DNA from: Halorarius litoreus
GTDB lineage: Archaea; Halobacteriota; Halobacteria; Halobacteriales; Haloarculaceae
Reading direction: 5' to 3'
Length of the DNA: 64,000 nucleotides
Assembly: GCF_024362405.1 (NCBI RefSeq)
Contig: NZ_CP101455.1
Location: 101,338-165,337, forward strand
Position numbers and translations under genes: made by a program. A model generated the notes under the pieces. The model was given only the letters and a program-made list of their open reading frames with translations. It made no database searches and was not told where the DNA came from. Below, in pieces: positions 1-9,465 of this stretch; position 1 is the stretch's first letter; each line of letters opens with the position of its first letter.

Positions 1-369
1 GACCGGATCAAGAATGGCGAGGCATTCGTCACGGTAGAGAACACAGGAAGCGGTCCGGAAGCGATAACTGAACTAATCTTCTCCGGGGACGTTCCCAATC
101 CAATTGAGAACCCCAGAGGCAGTGGAATGCACGAAACCGACCGGGTAGTAGTCTCCCCTGGCGAGACGGCCGACCTGTTCAGTAGTTCGTTTCCGTTCGG
201 CACAGAAACTGAGGACGGGATGGGATGTTCCCCAGACGGGAATAGTGGCCAGTTTACTGTTATCGTTGAGACACGGGTCGGTGGAAATCAGGTCTCAAGC
301 ACCTACAACGTTCAATACACTAGTTCCGACGATATGACTGATTGTGAGGTCACGATCACTGAGGTATAA
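1..369 (+). CDS. Secreted or pilin-like protein, C-terminal part
   Basis: Open from the window edge, so the N-terminus is missing; 122 codons are visible. The readable part is rich in beta-strand and hydroxyl residues (FVTVENTGSGPEAI near its start) and ends with a paired-cysteine region (C at about 73 and 112 of the fragment). This resembles the extracellular beta-sandwich of archaeal type IV pilin-like or immunoglobulin-like surface proteins, which is an inference from style and not a family match. It lies 2 bp before the membrane protein that follows, so it is probably co-transcribed with the conjugation genes and may be an exported component of that apparatus. Confidence 0.6.
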   Translation, partial: DRIKNGEAFVTVENTGSGPEAITELIFSGDVPNPIENPRGSGMHETDRVVVSPGETADLFSSSFPFGTETEDGMGCSPDGNSGQFTVIVETRVGGNQVSSTYNVQYTSSDDMTDCEVTITEV

Positions 370-371
370 CG

Positions 372-1487
372 ATGGTCGATCTCATTGATGTCGTCCTTGA
401 GGGTATCAAGGGCGTCGTTGAGTGGTTCATTGGGCTGTTCATGGACGGTCTCAGATCAGGGTATGAAACTCTGACTGAGGGAATGTTCGGGACACCCACT
501 CCAGAGACGAACGGAGCTTTTGTCTTCGGTGAACCGACCAATGCACCCTGGCCAGCGATTCACGATGCTCTCATCGGCGGCGAAATCATGCTAGTTGCCC
601 TCTTGCTCCTTGTGATGAGCGTTCAGGGCCGTCACACGGTTCGGATCTTCAATATTGGAAGTACCTACGAAGCCCGAAAAACGAAGAAAACGGCCTGGGT
701 CGGTGCTTTTCTAATCATTACGTGGTACTGGATTGGGACTCTCGCGCTCTACCTCGTTGACGGATTCACTATCGCCCTGATGCCGGAGCTTTCCTCGGTT
801 ACGGAGGCGATGATTGGATTCTTGGAAGTATCTATCACAAACCCAGGGCTGGGGCTATTGTTCGCCGTGATTGGTGGAATCTCGATGTGGGCGCTGGAGG
901 CGCTGTTCTACATCCGGATGATTCTGCTGTATGTCTACCTGTACGGAATGCCGATTGCATTTGCCCTGGCCTACGGAAATATTCCGGTCGTATCCGATAT
1001 CGCGATGGGGTTCTGCAAACGGTTTGTCCCGTTGGCTGTCCTCCCGCTCCCGGCAGCGATGGTCCTCAAGGGGTACGATTTGATCTACGGCGGTGGGACG
1101 CTCACACCAGGAACAGCGTTCCTCAAATATCTCGTTGCTGCGTCCCTCCCGCTGGTCGCCCTCTACATCACGTGGAAGACGTTCAAATACGCGGCCCCGT
1201 TGACGGCCAAAGTCGTCGGCGGTGCAACGAAAGGCGCAGCACTCGTTGGCGGTGTCGCCGCTGGAGCCTACGTCGGTGGCGCCGGCGTCGCGACGACCGC
1301 CGCTCGGTGGGGGCCGAAAGCCGCCGCTGGCCACGCAGTCGCGCAAAAAGCGGCTGCCCGCGGTGGGCATGGAGGAGACGATGGCGGGACGCCATCGTAC
1401 CGTCGAACGGAAAATGACCCTGGTGGAGCGACAGCGGAATCGGCGAGTGACGACCGTGGGATGGAATTTGATCGAGGAATCCACTAA
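372..1487 (+). CDS. VirB6/TrbL-like polytopic membrane protein
   Basis: 371 residues. Hydrophobic segments lie near 70-84, 108-130, 157-178, 180-202, 217-232 and 251-268, followed by a glycine/alanine-rich and polar tail from about 280 that is probably cytoplasmic. A multi-spanning protein with a long disordered tail immediately before VirB4 genes is the usual place of the inner-membrane channel subunit (VirB6/TrbL class) in archaeal conjugation clusters. No sequence motif proves this; the call rests on topology and neighbours. The next gene starts 2 bp after its stop, which indicates a single operon. Confidence 0.6.
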   Translation: MVDLIDVVLEGIKGVVEWFIGLFMDGLRSGYETLTEGMFGTPTPETNGAFVFGEPTNAPWPAIHDALIGGEIMLVALLLLVMSVQGRHTVRIFNIGSTYEARKTKKTAWVGAFLIITWYWIGTLALYLVDGFTIALMPELSSVTEAMIGFLEVSITNPGLGLLFAVIGGISMWALEALFYIRMILLYVYLYGMPIAFALAYGNIPVVSDIAMGFCKRFVPLAVLPLPAAMVLKGYDLIYGGGTLTPGTAFLKYLVAASLPLVALYITWKTFKYAAPLTAKVVGGATKGAALVGGVAAGAYVGGAGVATTAARWGPKAAAGHAVAQKAAARGGHGGDDGGTPSYRRTENDPGGATAESASDDRGMEFDRGIH

Positions 1488-1489
1488 CA

Positions 1490-2611
1490 ATGTCAGCAGA
1501 TCAAGACGCGGCTGCACGGCGCATCATGGATCAGTTCGGCGAGGAGAGTCGCATCCCGTATCTCAATATCGAGGAAGGGGACGTCGGCATGCTCATCGCC
1601 TTCCCCATTATTGGGCTGTTTATCGCGGGCCTCACCGGGATCGAATCACTGGCCCTCCCGTTCGTTGCTGGTGGGCTTGGCTTTGGCGTCGCCGTCATCT
1701 ACGTCTCACCAACCCACCTGAACGCCTGGACGTGGACCAAAGACGTCTATCGGTACCTCAAACGGCCTCAGGTCACGTTCAGTGCGCCCGCCGAAGCCGA
1801 CACGAGTACCAACGAGTCAGAGCGCAACGAGGGCGGACTCGCGAACTACACGCCGTTCAAGCCCGACGAGCGAACGCAGGATCTCACCAACATCAAGCGA
1901 GCGTGGCCGGGCGCTGGTGCTATCCAGCGTGAAGACGGCTCGATGGAGGCATTCATCGAGATCGATCCGGCCAACATGGACTTCGCGATGTCCGACGACT
2001 GGGCACAGCTCCAGGACGCTGGCGAAGAGTTCGCTAACAAAGAGCTAGACTCGAAGCTCAAACTCCACGCCACAACCCGTTCCTTCCCGGTCGAGCAGAT
2101 CACCGAGACCATCGAGGAGCGCCTCACTGACGAAGACGTTACGGAGAACCCGATTTTCCGGGAACTCCTCGAAGAGTACCGGGAGACACGGCCGAAGGAG
2201 ATGCGTGACCGGGGCATCCAGCAGGTCCGGTACTATATCGGCGTTGAAGTTAGCCCGATAGAGGTCTACGACCGCTTCCGCGACGAGGGCACCCCCGCAG
2301 AGAAGCTGACCCAGTTCCCGGTCATCGGCTTCCTGTTCAACCCGTTCGTCACCCGCCGCGAGGACCTTACTGACGTCGAACGTCGTGCGCAGATGTTCGA
2401 GAAGCTCGACAGTCGGGTGAACGACGTGCGATCCGAGTTCATCCAGCAGGCGTCGGGGTGGTCCGCACGCCGCCTCAGCACGGTCGAGCTGTTCGTCCTG
2501 AATATGGACTTTTGGAACGGCCGCGAACACGACTACGACGAGGCAGAACGTGTCGTTCGCGACCAATCGATCATCGGCCACTCGCGCCGGGAGGACCCAC
2601 ACGATGCGTAA
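1490..2611 (+). CDS. Conjugation protein with two N-terminal membrane spans, VirB3/VirB4 N-terminal-like
   Basis: 373 residues. Two membrane segments (about 33-49 and 53-72) are followed by a charged cytoplasmic domain. That domain resembles the N-terminal, non-ATPase part of VirB4/TrbE proteins: an alpha/beta region with regularly spaced aromatic and acidic residues, and no Walker motif. In archaeal type IV secretion loci a small two-span protein and the VirB4 front domain often sit directly before the VirB4 motor. Its last 8 bp overlap the ATPase gene (gatgcgtaa contains the next ATG), which implies coupled translation and a shared complex. Confidence 0.6.
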   Translation: MSADQDAAARRIMDQFGEESRIPYLNIEEGDVGMLIAFPIIGLFIAGLTGIESLALPFVAGGLGFGVAVIYVSPTHLNAWTWTKDVYRYLKRPQVTFSAPAEADTSTNESERNEGGLANYTPFKPDERTQDLTNIKRAWPGAGAIQREDGSMEAFIEIDPANMDFAMSDDWAQLQDAGEEFANKELDSKLKLHATTRSFPVEQITETIEERLTDEDVTENPIFRELLEEYRETRPKEMRDRGIQQVRYYIGVEVSPIEVYDRFRDEGTPAEKLTQFPVIGFLFNPFVTRREDLTDVERRAQMFEKLDSRVNDVRSEFIQQASGWSARRLSTVELFVLNMDFWNGREHDYDEAERVVRDQSIIGHSRREDPHDA

Positions 2612-4811
2612 CGTGATCCTCCAGACTGGTGGTGGCGCGCTTGGCTCCGTCGCCGGGTGGCTCCAGAACCTGACACCAGCAGAGAGTGCAGTACTTGCCC
2701 TTGCAGTGGGTCTCGGCCTTGGCGTCGGCAGTAAGTACCTCTGGGACCGCTTCACTGCGGATGATGAACCAGACGTGGACTTCACCGATGTCCTCGACGA
2801 GGAGACACTCGAAGAAGGCGAGGCCGAACGCAAGCTCCTCGACGACATCTCGGAGTCGCACAAGACCGTTACCGCGCCCGGGGCTGTCGAGTGGGAAACG
2901 CGAGCCGCACGGGTCGGCGAGCAGTGGACGACGACACTGTACATCGCTAACTATGCCGACTATCCCAACGACGGATATCTGAGTGACCTCTTCGAGATGA
3001 CCGACGTCCAGTTCGATCTGACGGCCCACATCACGCCGAAAAATCAGGAGCGGGCCCGGAACGAACTGCAAGACATCGCGGACGACCTCCAGGTCGATGC
3101 TGACCTCGAACAGAGTATCCGGAGCGCCTATCTCCAAGAGCGCGCCAACGAGGCCGCAGCGACGTACAAGGCCGTCGAGAACGGCGCGAACGTCTTCGAC
3201 CAGGGGATGTTCATCACCGTGCGGGCCGACGAGAAAGACGAGCTCAGAGATGCCGTCCAGACGGTCAAGAGCGCGCTCCGCGACGACCCAGCGAACCTCA
3301 CGCCGAAGACCGCAATTTGCCGGCAGGATCTCGCTCTCCAGTCCGCCGCGCCCATCGGTGACAACGAGTTCGGGCGGACGTCGATCGCGCTCGGCGGCGC
3401 CGTCGGCGCGTTACTCTCCTCACCGCATAACGCGACGATTCTCGAGGAGGGCGGCGTCGAGTTCGGGATTCACAAAGACAATCAAAGCCCCGTGGTCATC
3501 GACCCGTTCGCGCGGGACAACGGGTACGCAATGTTCACCGTGGGCGATACCGGCTCGGGGAAGTCGTTCAGTTCCAAGCAGAACTTCATCCGCTCCATCG
3601 AGCAGAGCAAGGACCGTATCGGCATCATCCTCGAGCCGTTGAACAACTGGGCGGGGGTCTCAGAGGCGCTCGACGCCAAGCGAATCACCGTCGGCGGGAC
3701 GCTCGGGCTGAACCCCTTGGAGATCCGCGAGACGCCCGAACACGTCCAGCGGGCGATGGGCGAGGACGCGAGCCCGTTCAACGAGAAGCTCGACGACGCG
3801 ATGAGCTTCCTCACGAACTTCTTCGCCCTCCGCGGTATCTCACTGGGAGACCGGCGCACCACGCTCGAACTCGCCCTCAAACGTGCCTACCAGCGCAACG
3901 GCATCACCGACGACATCTCGACGCACAGCAATCCGAGTCCGACCATCCGTGATATGATGGACGTCTTCGAGGACATGGTCGACGACCCTGAGGAGTTCGT
4001 CGTTCGATCCGACGAAGAGGCAGGGAAGATCAAAGAGGACGCGACGTGGCTCCTCGATCAGCTGCGCCCCTTCGGGGACGACGGTCGCCACGCCAACCTC
4101 GGCCAAGAATCGGATTTCGACATCCGGGACGAGAAGGTCATCTACCTCGACCTCGCCCAGCAGGAGGGCAGCGTCGACAGCAGCACGGCACTGACGATGC
4201 AGCTACTCATCTCGCTGGTGTACGAACGGGCGAAGGTCTCGGAGAAGGAGGTCGTGTTCTACATCGACGAAGCGCGCTACATCATGCAGGACGCCGCGAG
4301 TCTAGCATTCCTCGAGACGGTGTTCCGGCACCATCGCCACCACGACCTCTCGATTCGGCTGGTCACGCAGACCGTCGACGAGTTCTTCGAGCACGCCGAA
4401 TCCGAGGCGATCTTGGACCAGTGTGCCGTCAAGCAGTTCCACCGCCTCGATGGGATGGACAAGGAGTGGGCCGACGAGTTCGGTCTGAACTACGCACAGA
4501 TGCGGTTCGTCCAGGATGCCGTGCCGGGCAACGAGGACGCCGGCTTCTCCGAAGCACTGGTTGGCGTCGACGGCGAGTGGCGTGGGATCCAGGTCAAAGC
4601 GATGCCCAAGGAGAAGCAGGTCATCGACTTCGAGCCAACCGAGCAACGGCGAGACTCACTCCCCGGGACTGGTGAGAATGCTGTGGACGCGGAGGTGCAG
4701 GCGTTCCAAGACGATATTGAAAGCCGAGCGACCGACAACGGACAACACACACCTGAGCGGACGCCAACAGAGACTGATGGCGGTGAAACGGGAGGTGACG
4801 ACGATGCGTGA
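2604..4811 (+). CDS. virB4: VirB4-type conjugation ATPase
   Basis: 735 residues from the ATG at 2604, preferred over upstream in-frame starts because GGAGG lies about 10 bases before it and because it repeats the 8-bp overlap pattern of this operon. Walker A is GDTGSGKS at about residues 314-321 and Walker B is VVFYIDEAR near 551. Residues 17-45 are hydrophobic. The N-terminal third has the CagE/TrbE/VirB4-type fold region, and the C-terminal half is a HerA/FtsK-like motor followed by an acidic tail. VirB4 proteins power assembly of and transport through type IV secretion and conjugation channels. The downstream coupling protein again overlaps by 8 bp. Confidence 0.85.
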   Translation: MRNVILQTGGGALGSVAGWLQNLTPAESAVLALAVGLGLGVGSKYLWDRFTADDEPDVDFTDVLDEETLEEGEAERKLLDDISESHKTVTAPGAVEWETRAARVGEQWTTTLYIANYADYPNDGYLSDLFEMTDVQFDLTAHITPKNQERARNELQDIADDLQVDADLEQSIRSAYLQERANEAAATYKAVENGANVFDQGMFITVRADEKDELRDAVQTVKSALRDDPANLTPKTAICRQDLALQSAAPIGDNEFGRTSIALGGAVGALLSSPHNATILEEGGVEFGIHKDNQSPVVIDPFARDNGYAMFTVGDTGSGKSFSSKQNFIRSIEQSKDRIGIILEPLNNWAGVSEALDAKRITVGGTLGLNPLEIRETPEHVQRAMGEDASPFNEKLDDAMSFLTNFFALRGISLGDRRTTLELALKRAYQRNGITDDISTHSNPSPTIRDMMDVFEDMVDDPEEFVVRSDEEAGKIKEDATWLLDQLRPFGDDGRHANLGQESDFDIRDEKVIYLDLAQQEGSVDSSTALTMQLLISLVYERAKVSEKEVVFYIDEARYIMQDAASLAFLETVFRHHRHHDLSIRLVTQTVDEFFEHAESEAILDQCAVKQFHRLDGMDKEWADEFGLNYAQMRFVQDAVPGNEDAGFSEALVGVDGEWRGIQVKAMPKEKQVIDFEPTEQRRDSLPGTGENAVDAEVQAFQDDIESRATDNGQHTPERTPTETDGGETGGDDDA

Positions 4812-7800
4812 GTACCTTCGCGTGACGCCAACCTCCGAACGGCTCAATCCGGAGCGTCTGCCGCAGGCACTGGAGAGCCTCCACAAACTGACCTCAACGG
4901 ACTCGACAGGGCTAGCTGACAAACTCAATCCGCTACATAGCGACACACCGCTACGCTTCGAATTCCTCGCGCTGAGCGAGGGGAAAGATGACCCCGTCGA
5001 ATTCTACTACGGTGCCGATGACCATCTGGATACCCTTGAGAAGCGGCTCCAGTCGGTCTATCCCGAGACGTTCGACATCGAGCGTACCGAGGTCGACGTC
5101 GCATCCCGACTCGTGCAGCCTGTCGAATTCGACCGAGAGACATTCGTCGAGCAGTATAACTCGGGCGGGCTCAGGTATGAGTTCGGCCCTGACGAGCAAT
5201 ACGAACGTGGCACTGACGACAACAAACAAGCGGGGCCAGCAGACGCCGAATCAGTCGCGGATGGAGGAACGGTCGGCGACCAGTCTCCCGACCACTTCAT
5301 CGAGATTGGTGATACTGCCCTCGAACTCGCCCCACCAGATGCGATTCCCGAGGATGAGCCACTCACGACGCTTGCCAAACCAACGGTAACATCGGAGGGG
5401 AGGATACTCGCCCGGCCAGCGACCGAATCTGTCTCCCCACTCGGCGTGCGGTGGCAGGGGTCGGCGACTCGGAAGCAGGACTGGATGACCTCACTCTCGC
5501 CATTTACTGCCGACGACGAAGCAGAACTCCCCGCGGTCGATCAGCCAGGGGGTGCGCTCGCGTCGCTCGTCGACCACCTGATGGAGGCGACAGCACCAGT
5601 AGCGTTCCAAGTCGTCTTCCAACGACGCGAGAGCTGGCAGTCCGATGCCGACCTTCGCAAAGAAGATGTCATCGACGGACGGGACACACTCGCCCAGGAG
5701 ATTATTGGCTCCCTTTTCGAACTCGACGATCGGTCGGAGAGTCGGGACAGAAACCAGCTGAGCGACGCGGTTGCAAAACGTGTCGCAGCAATCGAGGCGA
5801 CAAATCCGAAGCGGTCGTTCACCGCGAACATCCGCGCAGTCGGGATTCCATCTGATAGTGACGGTCGCGATGATCTCGATGAGCGGATGCAATCACTGGT
5901 CCCGGTATTCGACCCGCTTGACGGGCCGTACTATGAGGTTACAGCCGAACGAATACGTGACAGTGGCTTCCGGGCAGCCACGAAAGAACGGAACGCACGA
6001 GCGGCGCTGCAGCGGCTCTTGGATCGTGAGATCACGACCGGTCGTGGGACGACCCGACCGGAGTTTGTCCTGAGTGGTCGAGAACTCGCGCACTTCGTCC
6101 TCGTCCCCTCCTCAGAACAGCTTACTGTCGAGGGGACACGTGGGACGCGTGCGGAACAGCAGAGTCGGAATCCGCTGCCCCGTCCGCACCAGGACCTCAT
6201 GCGTGAATTCCGAGACGGGATGGCAATCGGATATGCCCTCGACGACACCGGCGAGGCCGAAGACGTGCCGACACACATTCCACCCGGACTGTTGCCCACT
6301 CATTACGGCCGGTTCGGAACAACCGGCTCTGGGAAATCGAAAGCCCTCATCAACGATATGCTGTCGCTGTACGACAACACCGAGGGGCCGACGATCCTCA
6401 TCATCCCAAAGAACGACGATATGGCCCAGAATTATATGCGAGCTCACGCGCGTCGGTTCGGAATGGCCGACCTCGAAAAAAACGTCGTCCACTTCCCGAT
6501 TCCGGACGTCCTCCCCGGGTTCTCGTTTTTCGATCTCGAACCGTCGATGGAGAGCGGACGGCGCCGCGAAGACGCCGTCCAACGGAAGGCCGACCACTAC
6601 GAAGAGATTTTGAAGCTCGTGATGGGAACCGACCGCTACGAGCGGGCGACTGTGGCTCCGACCCTCATCAAGACGCTCATCAAGGCACTGTTCGACGAGG
6701 AATACGGCCGTGAGAACGGGCTCTACCGAGCGTCGACGGACTACTTCGCCCACCGACAGCTCGAACACGTCCTCGACCAGCTCTGGGAGGCCGGGCCACC
6801 GAACGAGAACATCGGCGACGCCCCACGATCGAGCGACGAGGAAGTCACCCGGACGATTCGACGGCAGCTCCAGTTAGATCCAAACACCTTCGCGAACGTG
6901 ATGGGTGGTGTCGGAAACCGCCTTGCGTACATTTCACAGGATACACACCTACGGCAGATCTTCAACAATACCGAGAACCAGTTCGACTTTCGGGATGTCC
7001 TCGACGAGGATACGGTCATCCTCTTCGACCTCGGAGACCTCCGCGACGACGCTGCCCGGATCATGACCGGTGTGATCCTGACCAATCTCGATGCAGCTCT
7101 CAAGGACCGCAAACAGGCCCTCTCCCAGCACTCGGACGACTACGTCGTGAACTTGCTCGTCGACGAGGCAGCGTCGGTCGTGGTCTCCGACATCATGAAT
7201 GATCTCCTCGAGAAAGGCCGGGGATTCCGGCTCTCTGTTGGCCTGTCGATGCAGTTCCCCGAACAGATGGAGGCTGAAGGTGGGCGGAAGATCTACCTGA
7301 ATGCTCTGAACAACATCGGCAGTTCACTCATCGGGAAAATCAACGTCGACCGGGAACTGGCGCGAGCGATGGCCCACGAAGAGATGGACCCCGCGGATTT
7401 CGCCAATCGGATTCGTTCGTTGCCACGAGGGGAGTGGATCGCCAGCCTGCCAAGCCCGACGTTCGGTGAAACGGGGCCGTATCCGTTCAGTGTCGAACCA
7501 CTCCCGATTCCACCGGGCCACCCCGAGAGCGAATCCCCGCTCACAGAGCGTGAAGAGGGGCAGTTCACTGAGACACTCTCCTCGATGCACGAGGACATCA
7601 ATGACGAACACGGCGTGCCGGCCGCAACAGACGCCTCAACAACGAGAACACCGACCGACGGACACGGGGTGCTCGATATCGGGAGCGATGACCTGGACGT
7701 CGCGATTGCGACGGTGGTCCGGAGTCTGCAGCTTCGAGAGGAGTGCCGCGAGGAGAACGGCTGGGTGGCCGTTGAAGCAGTTGACGACGAACTCAGACGA

Positions 7801-9114
7801 CTCTTCGACGACGTCGACGCCGAGCCGCCATCGTATGATGCACTCGCGGACATTCGAGAACGATCACGATACCTCGATACGACCGTCGATATCGACGCCG
7901 ACGAGCTCCGCATCCGGCTCACTGAAGCCGGAGAGGATGTCTCGACACCCGATACTGGTAGCGTGCAGGCCGCTGGTGGGAGTGCCCACGACGCAGCACT
8001 CCTCCAGATCGAAGAAGAGCTCACCGCACTCGGTTTCACCGTCTCGATCCTCGCACAGGATGGCAGCGAAAAACCTGACGCGAGGGCGAGCCACCCCGAC
8101 GTTGCCGATCGATTCGCCATCGAAGTCGAAACGACGACACCCGAGAATCCCGCGAAAGTGCTCACGAATCTCCGGAAAGCCCAAGAAGCAGGGGATATCC
8201 CGCTGTTTGTCGTTCGACCAGGAAACGACGAAACTGAGTGGGCCAAGCGCGTTGACGGCATTCTCACACCACCCGTTCGTACCCTCCAGAATGGTGAGAC
8301 ACGGTTCTACACGACTGACTCGAATCTCACGTTCAACGGCGGGGCAACCGAAGAAGGTGGAGTGACTGCCGTCCGCCCGGCGACCGATGACGAGAACGGG
8401 ACCCAGAATATCTGGCAGCGTGATGGCGACGAGATCGTCCTTCGTGATGCCAGCGAGACGGAACACATCCGCCTCCCATCGCTTGAAAAACTCTCGAAAG
8501 ATCGTGTTCCGGCCATCTACAGCTACGACCACGCTGCCGACGAGTACGTCGTTTATGAGCATGGTGAGCAACACATCTACGAGACGAAATCGGCGTTCGA
8601 GGATGACTGGGTGCGTGTCAAGAAGCCATTCGTCCCCGAAGCCGACCTCCCCGTCCCAGACTACACACGTTCGACGTACGGCATCCTTATCCTTCACGAT
8701 GAGGCGAAATCGGTCGTGTATGAAGACGGTGAGAAGCGGCCACTCTCGGCAATCACTGACGGGGCATTCCGTCCCGCATCGCCTGAATCAGCGGCCGCTG
8801 ACGAACCACCCAGTCAGACCGACCAGGCCGATGAGACAGTCGAGGAAGACCAATCGCCACCGTCGTTCGAAGCGTTTGTCGACGAATATCTTGCCGAAGA
8901 TGCGGATGGAGCCGTGCCGAAAGATGATGTATTCGGTCTCTACAACGACTGGGCAGAGGCACACGGCATCGACGATCCGCTGAATAAGAGTTGGTTCACC
9001 CGGAAGCTCAACACCCACATCAAGGTGGATTCCACGAAGAAGCGAATCGGCGGGGAACCCGTCCCGCATTACACTGGTGTCCGTATCCGGTCTGAAGAGG
9101 ACTTTCAGTCATGA
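4804..9114 (+). CDS. Large TraD/VirD4-like coupling ATPase with extra C-terminal domains
   Basis: 1436 residues from the ATG at 4804, where the overlap with VirB4 mirrors the previous junction. Walker A (GTTGSGKSK) is at about 506-514 and Walker B (LLVDEAAS) near 782, in a HerA/TraG-type motor. Such proteins bring DNA to the conjugation channel. Unlike ordinary coupling proteins it continues for 600 residues: about 1062-1137 looks like a restriction-endonuclease fold (PDARAS, then FAIEVETT, with T where the catalytic lysine would be), and about 1355-1432 resembles the winged helix at the end of P4/D5-type primase-helicases. No membrane anchor was seen at the N-terminus. Function of the tail is inference. 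Confidence 0.75.
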   Translation: MREYLRVTPTSERLNPERLPQALESLHKLTSTDSTGLADKLNPLHSDTPLRFEFLALSEGKDDPVEFYYGADDHLDTLEKRLQSVYPETFDIERTEVDVASRLVQPVEFDRETFVEQYNSGGLRYEFGPDEQYERGTDDNKQAGPADAESVADGGTVGDQSPDHFIEIGDTALELAPPDAIPEDEPLTTLAKPTVTSEGRILARPATESVSPLGVRWQGSATRKQDWMTSLSPFTADDEAELPAVDQPGGALASLVDHLMEATAPVAFQVVFQRRESWQSDADLRKEDVIDGRDTLAQEIIGSLFELDDRSESRDRNQLSDAVAKRVAAIEATNPKRSFTANIRAVGIPSDSDGRDDLDERMQSLVPVFDPLDGPYYEVTAERIRDSGFRAATKERNARAALQRLLDREITTGRGTTRPEFVLSGRELAHFVLVPSSEQLTVEGTRGTRAEQQSRNPLPRPHQDLMREFRDGMAIGYALDDTGEAEDVPTHIPPGLLPTHYGRFGTTGSGKSKALINDMLSLYDNTEGPTILIIPKNDDMAQNYMRAHARRFGMADLEKNVVHFPIPDVLPGFSFFDLEPSMESGRRREDAVQRKADHYEEILKLVMGTDRYERATVAPTLIKTLIKALFDEEYGRENGLYRASTDYFAHRQLEHVLDQLWEAGPPNENIGDAPRSSDEEVTRTIRRQLQLDPNTFANVMGGVGNRLAYISQDTHLRQIFNNTENQFDFRDVLDEDTVILFDLGDLRDDAARIMTGVILTNLDAALKDRKQALSQHSDDYVVNLLVDEAASVVVSDIMNDLLEKGRGFRLSVGLSMQFPEQMEAEGGRKIYLNALNNIGSSLIGKINVDRELARAMAHEEMDPADFANRIRSLPRGEWIASLPSPTFGETGPYPFSVEPLPIPPGHPESESPLTEREEGQFTETLSSMHEDINDEHGVPAATDASTTRTPTDGHGVLDIGSDDLDVAIATVVRSLQLREECREENGWVAVEAVDDELRRLFDDVDAEPPSYDALADIRERSRYLDTTVDIDADELRIRLTEAGEDVSTPDTGSVQAAGGSAHDAALLQIEEELTALGFTVSILAQDGSEKPDARASHPDVADRFAIEVETTTPENPAKVLTNLRKAQEAGDIPLFVVRPGNDETEWAKRVDGILTPPVRTLQNGETRFYTTDSNLTFNGGATEEGGVTAVRPATDDENGTQNIWQRDGDEIVLRDASETEHIRLPSLEKLSKDRVPAIYSYDHAADEYVVYEHGEQHIYETKSAFEDDWVRVKKPFVPEADLPVPDYTRSTYGILILHDEAKSVVYEDGEKRPLSAITDGAFRPASPESAAADEPPSQTDQADETVEEDQSPPSFEAFVDEYLAEDADGAVPKDDVFGLYNDWAEAHGIDDPLNKSWFTRKLNTHIKVDSTKKRIGGEPVPHYTGVRIRSEEDFQS

Positions 9115-9465
9115 AACGGACGTACACGGTCCAATTCCCAGTTTCATCGCGATTTCTCGGGAGCTGTTCCACCCAGACAGAATCATGACCTCATCCAATC
9201 AAACTCGCAGGTCGGAAATCACCCGACTGCGGCATGTTCCACCCAAATCTTCAATGGGTGGAACAGCTACGAAACGGCCGAAATGGGTGGAACACTCTCA
9301 CGTCCAGCGATTTTTAACCTGCTATGGCGGGTGTTCTACCCAACAACCAACTAGGATAGAACGGGGGGTCCCCGTTGGGACCAAGGGGTTGGATCGAGAC
9401 GTAACGCAGAGAGCGTTCTGTGCTGGCTCAGAGCCAGTGAGAGCCATGCGAGGTCCTACGTGAGG
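9115..9465. other. Non-coding gap with iterons and hairpins, candidate oriT or operator
   Basis: No convincing gene. Five copies of an 11-bp box, TGTTCCACCCA or its inverse, lie at 9165-9175, 9235-9245, 9255-9265 (inverse), 9284-9294 (inverse) and 9332-9342 (one mismatch). The second and third form an inverted pair. Downstream are two small hairpins, ggtccc/gggacc (9367-9382) and ctggct/agccag (9423-9437). The position between the coupling-protein gene and a primase-like gene is where an origin of transfer or a regulatory region would be expected. Confidence 0.6.

Noticed and set aside
7293..8267. Long Ser/Arg-rich - strand frame within the coupling-protein gene
   Set aside because: Low-complexity translation typical of the complement of acidic haloarchaeal codons; no start context.
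9077..9463. 128-codon + strand frame over the iteron gap
   Set aside because: It overlaps the coupling-protein end, has a basic non-haloarchaeal composition and runs through the repeated boxes; treated as non-coding.
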